This document shows positions 1-5,259 of a stretch of DNA of 5,259 nt, piece after piece. The notes under the pieces were generated by a model. It made no database searches. It saw nothing but the letters and a program-made list of their open reading frames with translations, and was not told the origin of the DNA. The position numbers and the translations under genes are program-made. The stretch covers positions 1 to 5,259 of the forward strand of contig JAAUTM010000144.1 of the NCBI GenBank assembly GCA_012031455.1, read 5' to 3'. The stretch is from Phycisphaerales bacterium (lineage in GTDB: Bacteria > Planctomycetota > Phycisphaerae > Phycisphaerales > Phycisphaeraceae). Position 1 is the first letter of the stretch, and every line of letters starts with the position of its first letter.

Positions 1-2
1 CC

Positions 3-128
3 GATCCCGCTCAGGCCACCGATCCCCCCTCACTCACGGATGACCCCGCTCCCCGTAACCCGAGCTTGAGAATTAATCAGTTCCTCTGTGATTATCAACG
101 CCCAGGCATGGCTATGCCTGGGCGTTAA
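3..128 (+). CDS. Possible C-terminal end of an upstream gene (partial, unidentified)
   Basis: One forward frame is open from the left edge to a TAA at 126-128 and would encode about 41 residues rich in Asp and Pro (begins DPAQATDPPSLTDD). This resembles a disordered C-terminal tail, but no domain is visible and I cannot name the protein. The last 10 or so residues are read through the palindrome at 97-126, which is unusual for a true C-terminus. A second forward frame ends earlier, at the TGA at 67-69, and could be the real end instead. Because other genes in this window carry single-base deletions, the frame cannot be fixed from this short piece. The region may also be non-coding. Confidence 0.25.
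   Translation, partial: DPAQATDPPSLTDDPAPRNPSLRINQFLCDYQRPGMAMPGR
97..126. repeat. Perfect 13-bp inverted repeat (palindrome copy 1)
   Basis: Arms 97-109 (AACGCCCAGGCAT) and 114-126 are exact reverse complements around a 4-nt loop (GGCT). The RNA of either strand would form a strong GC-rich hairpin. No T-tract follows on either strand (AAGGAAAAG on the right, GATAATCAC read leftwards on the minus strand), so it is not a standard intrinsic terminator. It could still stop or protect the 3' end of an upstream transcript, or be a dispersed intergenic palindrome. Its central 20 nt match the palindrome at 2809-2828 at 18 of 20 positions. Confidence 0.8.
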
Positions 129-132
129 GGAA
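127..132 (+). promoter_or_regulatory. Weak, distant ribosome-binding site for thiE
   Basis: AAGGAA lies immediately after the palindrome and is the only Shine-Dalgarno-like sequence before the thiE ATG at 146. Its core ends about 14 nt from the start codon, longer than the usual 5-9 nt, so initiation may be weak or not strictly SD-dependent. The start itself is supported by the protein, since the conserved ThiD2 N-terminal motif begins about six residues in. Confidence 0.4.
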
Positions 133-145
133 AAGACGCAGTTTA

Positions 146-1227
146 ATGCCCACCATCCCACGCATTCTCGATGCCAACGCCAACCGTGCCCGTGAAGCTT
201 TGCGGGTCATGGAGGAAACCGCCCGTTTTCATCTGGATGATCGCAGCCTGGCGGGCGAACTCAAACAGTTGCGTCACGATCTGGCTGGCCCGATTCAAAA
301 ATTACCCGATCTGAACCTGCATCGGGATACCCCCGGCGATGTGGGTACCAGCCTGACCACCTCTACCGAGCTGTCACGAATTTCACTGGCGCAGGTGGTC
401 CTCGCCGCTGGCAAACGTTTGTCCGAAGCTCTGCGTTGTCTCGAAGAGTACTCCAAACTTCTACCCGGCAAAGCTGCGCATCTATCGGCCTCTTTCAAAA
501 GCCTTCGTTACCGCGGATACACCCTCGAACAAACCCTGAACTTGCGTCTGGCTATACACGACCAACCCGCCAACTGGCGCTTGTGTGTACTGCTTACGGA
601 TGCCCTTTGCCCTGATGGTGATGCTCTGCGGATCGCCCAAGCTGCCATCGATGCAGCTGTGAAATTGAAAAGCCCCCAGGCCCTTTGCCTGCAACTGCGC
701 GAAAAGTCGATGGATGCTGGCCCCCTGCTCGACCGTGCCAGAAAACTGGTCAAACTCGGCAAGCCCCACGGTGTTTCCATCATCATCAACGATCGGCCTG
801 ACATCGCCTTGCTCGCCGGGGCTGATGGTGTGCACCTTGGCCAAACCGATCTGCCCTGCCCAATGGTGCGCAAACTTTTAGGGGCCGATCTGCTGATCGG
901 GGTCAGCACTTCCATGGTGAATCAAGCCGAGAAAGCCATCCGCAACGGTGCCGACTACTGTGGCATCGGCCCGATGTTCAGCACCACCACCAAACACAAA
1001 AACATCATCGTGGGTCCGCGTTATCTTCAACAATTCGTGCGCCGATTCCCTCAAACGCCTTACCTGGCCATCGGCGGCATCACACTCGACCGTCTGCCCA
1101 TGTTGCAAAAACATGGAGTCAGGGCCGTGGCCGTATCCAGCGCCGTCTGCCAGGCAGCCGACCCGGCCGGGTGGTTACCCAGTTTCTCAATCAACTTAAA
1201 AAATCATCTCGCAAGAATCGCGATTGA
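146..1227 (+). CDS. thiE: Thiamine phosphate synthase with N-terminal ThiD2 domain (one-base frameshift near the 3' end)
   Basis: The C-terminal half is a ThiE TIM-barrel that joins HMP-diphosphate and thiazole phosphate into thiamine phosphate in the cytoplasm. Visible motifs are QLREK (183-187), INDR (214-217), DGVHLGQTDLP (227-237), STS (254-256), GIGPMFSTTTK (273-283), AIGGIT (308-313) and AVSSAV (329-334). Residues 1 to about 135 match the ThiD2 domain (DANANRAREALRV near the start, then RHDL, RDTPGDVGT and GKRLSEALR). ThiD2 is known as an HMP-phosphate kinase, so one polypeptide may make and use HMP-PP. As written, the frame stays open to 1450, but its last 90 or so residues are low-complexity Pro/Ser sequence antisense to the neighbouring gene. 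Adding one G to the GGG at 1169-1171 gives AG-VVTQFLNQLKKSSRKNRD and a TGA at 1225-1227, a family-like end of about 360 residues. The convergent neighbour then ends 50 bp away. Confidence 0.94.
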
Positions 1228-1270
1228 ATGCGATGAAAGCGACCTGTTGAATTCACACCAGATTCAATCG
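1221..1270. terminator. Possible weak bidirectional terminator between convergent genes
   Basis: Once frames are corrected, thiE ends at 1227 and the UDPGP gene at 1278, leaving a 50-bp convergent gap. CGATTGAAT (1221-1229) and ATTCAATCG (1262-1270) form a 9-bp inverted repeat with a 32-nt loop. Neither side has a clear T-tract and the stem is AT-rich, so termination is inferred mainly from position. The left arm overlaps the restored thiE stop codon. Confidence 0.25.
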
Positions 1271-1277
1271 TTACCAC

Positions 1278-2724
1278 TTACAACAAAATCTGCTCCGTGG
1301 CATCAATCACCTTGGGCAGAGGTTTCCCCGCCAAGTCCTCCGGGTATATCGCCATGGCCTGAGTCAGTTCTATGGTCGGCATCACCTTGCCCTCCACATC
1401 CCGCGCGATCTTCACCCCCTGAGCTTCCAACCATTCCGCCGCACGTTTGATCTGAATCAGTTTGCTCGTTTGCGGGCAGTCCAGCGCTCCCTCGGCATCG
1501 GCATTCTTGATCGGGGCAACTCATCCGCCCGGTCGGTTTCATAGATGATCGACTTGCTGCACATCGGCAAAGCATCAAATACAAAAGTCTCCAGTTTCAC
1601 TGCGTTGCTCTTGTCTGGCTTTATCTGCTGCCCACTTGCACCATCCAGATATGGCACCTTCTTCTCTGCCCGGTGAAACGGCAGCGCAAATCCGCCCACC
1701 TGTTCATTGAGTGATGCCACAAAATCCACCATGAGCAGATGGATCGCAATCGACCCTGCCAGAAACCGTAATTGCCCGTTGAGCAACCGTTCATGCGCCA
1801 AAGCATCCGGCAAATCCGAGTACTCAATCACCGTCAATTTTCCGTCCACCACGCAGAAATTCCCCAGTTTTTCAAGCGGCTCGCGCTTGGGCAACATCTT
1901 CGATGACATCTGGGCACCATCGATGTCATGCAAGCCGATGAATATCGGGTCCAGCACCCGCACGATCGGGTTGTCCACCTGCGTGTAACTGATGTGCTGG
2001 ATGCCACGTTTTTTCATGTCGGCAATCGCCCCGCTGGTGTACAGAGCTTTGAGCGATCCGCCATGACCATTGGGCGAGAGCGCCATGGAGTCCACAGTTT
2101 CCAGAAGCACCTTGCCTGTTTTGATGTCCACCGCAGGCATCATCGCCTGGGGGAAAATAAACACTGCCGAAGGATCGAGACCGAAGTAACGGTTATCCTT
2201 GAAAAACTTGCGGGTGTCGGCATCGTTGATGGGGCTGGTCATGATGTACCAGGGAATCGTCACCCCGCAACGCCGCTGCATGTTGTTGATGTACTCGGCG
2301 AAGCAACCGAACAACGGCAGCTTGCGTATCGGTGTCGCCGGGTAGGTTCCCTTGGGGCCGTGCCAACCCAGTCGTGTCCCTGTCCGCCTGCAACTGTGAA
2401 TGCTGCGAGCGTGCCTGCCTTGATGAGGTCCCATCCCCGTTGCCGGGCCTGGTGGTATTTGCTGTGCATCGCCGGCTCAGGCTGGTTGGGGTACCACGGT
2501 GCAGGCTGCACATCTTCAGGCAGATGAAACTCCGGCTTGCTCAGCACATGAGTCTGCACCAGCCGGGCCAGCTCCGGCCAATCCACACTGTCCACCTGAT
2601 CCAACAGTTGTATTCGCTGCTCCTCTTTGAGCGTCGGCCAGTGTTGCAGGACATGATCCTGACCCACTGCTTTGAGCGTGGCTGCTGCGCGCTGGTAACG
2701 ATCCGGGATGGCTTCGGTTTTCAT
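1278..2724 (-). CDS. UDPGP-family UDP-sugar pyrophosphorylase (probable UDP-N-acetylglucosamine diphosphorylase), broken by two one-base frameshifts
   Basis: The enzyme family transfers UMP from UTP to a sugar 1-phosphate (GlcNAc-1-P, GalNAc-1-P or Glc-1-P), making UDP-sugars for envelope or polysaccharide synthesis in the cytosol. After two corrections the protein is about 482 residues, the usual size for eukaryote-like UAP/AGX homologues. Motifs in order: GGQGTRLG nucleotide-binding loop (113-120) followed by GPKGTYP, IMTSP (161-165), PNGHGG (218-223), QVDNP (249-253), SKMLPKREPLEKLG (275-288), AGSIAIH (323-329), KLETFVFD (377-384) and YETDRADEF (395-403). The first break splits GGQG|TRLG at the CCC at 2378-2380; the second splits DE|FAPIKNADAEG at 1517-1518. 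Restoring one base at each joins the frames, and the last one runs to a TAA at 1278-1280. Uncorrected, it appears as fragments 2724-2260 and about 2380-1457. ATG at 2724 is chosen; an in-frame GTG at 2730 is possible, and neither has a strong SD. Sugar specificity cannot be read from sequence alone. Confidence 0.92.
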
Positions 2725-2808
2725 GGTCACTCTGCAAGGTTGAGGGTGCGAACGCCGACATGATAACCATTCCGCCTGATTATCGTGAAATGACCGGCTT
2801 CATTGATA

Positions 2809-2828
2809 CCAGGCATGGCCATGCCCGG
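2809..2828. repeat. Imperfect palindrome, second copy of the 97-126 element
   Basis: CCAGGCATGGCCATGCCCGG contains the exact 12-nt palindrome GCATGGCCATGC (2813-2824) and matches 102-121 at 18 of 20 positions. In the minus-strand RNA the single mismatch becomes a G-U pair, so the hairpin would form best in the transcript of the groES-like and UDPGP genes. It lies 37 nt downstream of the groES-like stop, within the 141-bp gap before the UDPGP start. No U-tract follows, so it may be a processing or attenuation hairpin or a dispersed repeat rather than a classical terminator. The rest of the gap (2725-2865) shows nothing else I can name. Confidence 0.7.
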
Positions 2829-2865
2829 GCTTTGCGAGAATTCATCAGGCAATGCTTCGTCCGGT

Positions 2866-3189
2866 TCACTTTGTCTTGCGGAACACGGCCACGACATTTT
2901 CCACCGGCACCACGAACAGCCGATTGTCCCCTTCAAAATCCACCGGGACGGCATCCTTGGGGTGAAACAGCACCCGGTCGTATTGCTGGATCGGATAATT
3001 GGGGTCGTTCTCCACTTCGATCGACACCGCCACGATGCGACCGGTGAGGGTGGGGATTTCCATCTTGTCAGGCAGATGGATGCCCGACTTGGTTTGCTTT
3101 TTATCCTCATCCTTGCGGACCAGCACCCGCTTGCCGATGGGTTCCACAGTTTCGAGCACGATTTTTTTACTGTCGATAGACTCAGCCAT
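2866..3189 (-). CDS. groES: GroES-family (Cpn10) co-chaperonin-like protein
   Basis: This 107-residue protein has the Cpn10 layout. PIGKRVLVRK (17-26) corresponds to the first strand, SGIHLP (35-40) lies in the mobile-loop region that contacts GroEL, GRIVAVS (50-56) follows, then QYDRVLFHPKDAVPVDF (69-85), and LFVVPVENVVAVF (91-103) matches the family's C-terminal strand. GroES forms a heptameric lid on GroEL and works in cytosolic protein folding. The sequence is divergent: it has an acidic or charged N-terminal extension of about 13 residues, and IHL replaces the common IVL in the loop. No groEL lies next to it in the window, so it may be a paralogue rather than the main co-chaperonin. The ATG at 3189 has no obvious SD. 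It is followed on the same strand, after 141 bp, by the UDPGP gene, and it is divergent from the GH15 gene. No CIRCE element is visible upstream. Confidence 0.85.
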   Translation of the reverse strand: MAESIDSKKIVLETVEPIGKRVLVRKDEDKKQTKSGIHLPDKMEIPTLTGRIVAVSIEVENDPNYPIQQYDRVLFHPKDAVPVDFEGDNRLFVVPVENVVAVFRKTK

Positions 3190-3210
3190 GTGTGTATCTT
3201 ATGAAAACCT

Positions 3211-3243
3211 GAGCTGACTTGGAAATGAACTTTTCATCAGCTC
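3211..3243. repeat. Inverted repeat GAGCTGA-N19-TCAGCTC
   Basis: Exact 7-bp arms at 3211-3217 and 3237-3243 flank a 19-nt spacer. The position, 22-54 nt upstream of the groES-like start, would suit an operator or a leader hairpin. It does not match CIRCE (TTAGCACTC-N9-GAGTGCTAA). A chance origin is possible at this arm length. Confidence 0.35.
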
Positions 3244-3248
3244 CAATA

Positions 3249-3275
3249 TTCGAAATTCGGAATCCGAACTTCGAA
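3249..3275. repeat. TTCGAA-type inverted repeat, 12-bp arms
   Basis: TTCGAAATTCGG (3249-3260) and CCGAACTTCGAA (3264-3275) are reverse complements at 11 of 12 positions around the 3-nt centre AAT. The unit also shows internal repetition of TTCGAA and of CGGAATCC/CGAAATCC, giving a nested structure. It lies 41 bp upstream of the GH15 start and 59 bp upstream of the groES-like start. It could be a dimeric regulator's operator, or a copy of a dispersed intergenic palindrome. Confidence 0.6.
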
Positions 3276-3303
3276 ATCCACATGGGTGCGGCTTATTAAG
3301 GAT

Positions 3304-3307
3304 GGAG
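3304..3307 (+). promoter_or_regulatory. Ribosome-binding site of the GH15 gene
   Basis: GGAG lies 9 nt before the ATG at 3317, a normal spacing. An in-frame TAA at 3308-3310 falls between the two, so translation in this frame cannot begin further upstream. That fixes the start at 3317 or later, and the family-typical first residues MPRDIPVGNG support 3317. Confidence 0.7.
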
Positions 3308-3316
3308 TAACTCCTC

Positions 3317-5259
3317 ATGCCCCGTGACATACCCGTTGGCAACGGTCATATGCTGGTCTGTTTTGATCAGGATTACCAGATACGTGATCTTTATTTTCCC
3401 CACGTCGGACAGGAAAACCATGCCCAGGGTGGCCCCTGCCGCTTCGGGGTTTGGGCGAATCTTCCCTCCGGCCCCAGCCAGCAGGCCGACCGTCGTCGCC
3501 GTCGGCTTTACTGGTCATCGCAGAACTGGCGTATCCAACTTGGTTTCATCCCCGACAGCCTGGCCAGCCAGGTCACGATGACACATGACGAACAGCAACT
3601 TGAATTGCGTTGCAGCGATGTCGTTGATTTTCATCGCGCGATCCTGGTCCGTCGCATTGAAATCATCAATCTCCACGACAGCCAGCGCACCATCCACCTC
3701 TACCACCACAACAACTTCGCCATCGCTGGCACACGCATCGGTGACACGGTTTACTTCGATCCCATGCTGCGCTGCCTCATTCACTATCAAGGCCAGCGCT
3801 ACCTCATGGCTGGCTGGTATGTCGATGCCGAGCTGCGCATGGACGAGTTCGCCACTGGCATGGCTGGCTACTTCAATGCTGAGGGAACCTGGCGCGATGC
3901 CGAAGATGGCAGCCTCGGCGGAAACTCCATCGCTCAGGGGGCCGTCGATTCCACCATGGGCCTGCATGTCGATCTGCCCCCCATGGGCAAGCGCATCGTG
4001 CATATGGTCATCGGTGCCGGCCATACTTATAAGGACATGGAAACCCTGCAACGTTTCCTCCACCGTGAAGGCCCTCAACATGTCATCGACCGCACCGTGT
4101 CCTACTGGCGTCTGTGGTTGGCAGCCACGCCAGCCCAGTTCCCCGAGCCTGCGCAAGGCGGACCCGATCCCTCGGTGATTGAACTTTTCAAACGTTCCCT
4201 GCTGGTCATGCGTTCTCAAATTGACAACTCCGGGGCCATCATCGCCGCCAACGACACTGATATCATGCAGTTCCAGCGAGACACCTACAGCTACCTCTGG
4301 CCACGCGATGGTGCCCTGGTAGCCGCCGCTCTCGATGATGCTGGTTTCCCTGATGTCGCCCGCTCTTTCTACTCCCTCTGTGCCCATCTCATCACCGAAC
4401 AGGGCTACTTCCTTCACAAGTACAACCCCGATGGCAGCCTTGCATCGAGCTGGCACCCCTGGATCAGTCTGGGTCGCCCCCAGTTGCCCATTCAGGAAGA
4501 TGAAACAGCCTTGGTCGTCTGGGCTTTCTGGCGACATTACGTGCTCTACCGTGACATCGAATTCGTTCGCCCGCTCTGGCTGTCACTGATTCTCCCTGCT
4601 GCTGATTTTCTGGTGCGTTTCCGCGATCCTGACACGCATCTGCCCCTGCCCAGTTACAACCTGTGGGAAGATTCCTGGGGCGTACACGCCTTCACCGTGG
4701 CCACGGTTTATGCCGGTTTACAGGCCGCCTGGCAGTTTGCCACCTGTTTCGGCGACACCCGCCGGGCTGACGCTTACGCCACCGCTGCCGCCCAGGTGAA
4801 GGAAGCTTTTGTCAAGCATTTCTGGTCGGATGAACAGGATCGTTTCCTGCGCAGGATCGTCCCGCTGGATCATGCCCGCACCGCCCGGCTCATGGCCGAT
4901 GTCATGGCTGGCCGCACCCCCGGCCCCGATCATGCCGACATCTTCGATGGCTTCCTCACCCCCGCTTCCCTCCGCGATCCCTCGGACCCATCCACCTCCT
5001 CCGCTCTGGAATTCGAGTACGACCCCATCCTCGACAGTTCGCTCTATGCCCTGGCCGTCTTTGGTCTGCTTTCGCCTGATGATCCGCGCATCATCAAAAC
5101 CATGGATGCGGTCAAATCCGGTTTATGGATACGCACACCTGTGGGCGGCATGGCCCGTTTTGAGGGCGACACCTATCACCGTGTCCACGATGGGAACGAT
5201 CCAGCCGTGCCCGGCAACCCCTGGTTCATCTGCACCCTCTGGATGGCGCAATACCTCAT
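3317..5259 (+). CDS. Glycoside hydrolase family 15 (glucoamylase-like) protein, 3' end outside window
   Basis: The frame is open from the ATG to the right edge (647 complete codons, no stop), so the gene is truncated by the window, not visibly broken. GH15 enzymes release glucose from alpha-glucans with inversion. The start MPRDIPVGNGHMLVCFDQDY and then RDLYFPHVGQENH are typical of the bacterial GH15 group. An N-terminal beta-rich domain follows (VDFH, YHHNNFAI, GTWRDAEDG, IAQGAVDS), then an (alpha/alpha)6 barrel from about residue 285 with LWPRDGAL (327-334), QEDETALVVWAFW (from 393) and YNLWEDSWGVHAF, where E451 aligns with the expected general acid. VPGNPWFICTLWMAQYL is close to the right edge; the segment carrying the general base would lie beyond it. 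No signal peptide or membrane segment is visible, so a cytoplasmic role on glycogen, maltodextrin or another alpha-glucoside is inferred. Some GH15 members are trehalases or dextranases, so substrate is uncertain. Confidence 0.93.
   Translation, partial: MPRDIPVGNGHMLVCFDQDYQIRDLYFPHVGQENHAQGGPCRFGVWANLPSGPSQQADRRRRRLYWSSQNWRIQLGFIPDSLASQVTMTHDEQQLELRCSDVVDFHRAILVRRIEIINLHDSQRTIHLYHHNNFAIAGTRIGDTVYFDPMLRCLIHYQGQRYLMAGWYVDAELRMDEFATGMAGYFNAEGTWRDAEDGSLGGNSIAQGAVDSTMGLHVDLPPMGKRIVHMVIGAGHTYKDMETLQRFLHREGPQHVIDRTVSYWRLWLAATPAQFPEPAQGGPDPSVIELFKRSLLVMRSQIDNSGAIIAANDTDIMQFQRDTYSYLWPRDGALVAAALDDAGFPDVARSFYSLCAHLITEQGYFLHKYNPDGSLASSWHPWISLGRPQLPIQEDETALVVWAFWRHYVLYRDIEFVRPLWLSLILPAADFLVRFRDPDTHLPLPSYNLWEDSWGVHAFTVATVYAGLQAAWQFATCFGDTRRADAYATAAAQVKEAFVKHFWSDEQDRFLRRIVPLDHARTARLMADVMAGRTPGPDHADIFDGFLTPASLRDPSDPSTSSALEFEYDPILDSSLYALAVFGLLSPDDPRIIKTMDAVKSGLWIRTPVGGMARFEGDTYHRVHDGNDPAVPGNPWFICTLWMAQYL

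Larger units (their letters stand above)
3190..3316. promoter_or_regulatory. Divergent intergenic region, probable promoters for groES-like and GH15 genes
   Basis: These 127 bp are noticeably richer in A/T than the flanking genes and lie between two divergent start codons, so promoters for both are expected here. I could not identify a convincing -35/-10 pair on either strand; TTGGAA (3219-3224) with CAATAT (3244-3249) on the plus strand has a 19-nt spacer and is only suggestive. Two inverted repeats occupy the region and are listed separately. Confidence 0.5.

Noticed and set aside
1..145. A TPP riboswitch upstream of thiE
   Set aside because: ACCCGAGCTTGAGAA (57-71) faintly resembles part of the THI box, but the CTGAGA and GCGTAGGGA elements are absent and the pairing cannot be built.
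482..915. Minus-strand open frames of 120-135 codons within thiE
   Set aside because: They are antisense to strongly conserved ThiD2/ThiE sequence and have no plausible motif or RBS.
1278..1450. The C-terminal extension of ThiE as a novel domain
   Set aside because: It is the antisense reading of the restored C-terminus of the UDPGP gene and begins at a one-base deletion.
1928..2763. Forward-strand open frames of 143-199 codons
   Set aside because: They overlap the UDPGP gene, which has clear family motifs on the minus strand, and they themselves show no family features.
3190..3316. A CIRCE heat-shock operator before the groES-like gene
   Set aside because: Neither TTAGCACTC nor GAGTGCTAA, nor a close variant with a 9-nt spacer, is present.
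3515..4537. A 340-codon open frame on the minus strand
   Set aside because: It lies wholly antisense to the GH15 gene, whose sequence matches its family throughout. The antisense protein shows no recognisable domain and arises from GC-rich codon use.

Overview
The window looks like ordinary chromosomal housekeeping sequence from a GC-rich bacterium, most likely a planctomycete or close relative. The grounds are family-level only: a ThiD2-ThiE fusion with the DANANRAREALRV start typical of planctomycete homologues, a eukaryote-like UDPGP-family nucleotidyltransferase, a divergent stand-alone GroES-type co-chaperonin, and an intracellular-type GH15 glucoamylase-like enzyme. No rRNA or tRNA gene, CRISPR array, transposase, phage gene or toxin-antitoxin pair was seen.

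Layout, left to right. Positions 1-145 hold a possible C-terminal tail of an upstream gene and a perfect 13-bp-stem palindrome. thiE (ThiD2-ThiE fusion) runs rightwards from 146; its natural end is at 1227, although the uncorrected frame stays open to 1450. A convergent UDP-sugar pyrophosphorylase gene runs leftwards from 2724 to 1278. Upstream of it on the same strand lies a groES-like gene (3189 to 2866); the 141-bp gap between them carries a second copy of the palindrome found before thiE. A 127-bp divergent intergenic region with two inverted repeats separates groES-like from a GH15 gene (+ strand, from 3317), which is still open at the right edge.

The most informative observation is a quality or decay signal. 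Three single-base deletions lie within about 1.2 kb, one in thiE (near 1169-1171) and two in the UDPGP gene (near 1517-1518 and 2378-2380). Each lies in or beside a homopolymer, and restoring one base in each case recovers family-typical sequence. After correction thiE is about 360 codons, the UDPGP gene about 482 codons, and the two convergent genes no longer overlap. This fits indel sequencing or assembly errors better than real decay, but the sequence alone cannot settle it. The GH15 and groES-like frames show no such damage.

Functionally the genes cover thiamine phosphate synthesis (thiE), UDP-sugar formation (UDPGP) and alpha-glucan hydrolysis (GH15). The last two could meet in glucan or glucose-phosphate metabolism, but their arrangement does not prove a shared pathway. 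I found no convincing undescribed system. The items most worth a follow-up are the two small families of intergenic palindromes and the clustered frameshifts.
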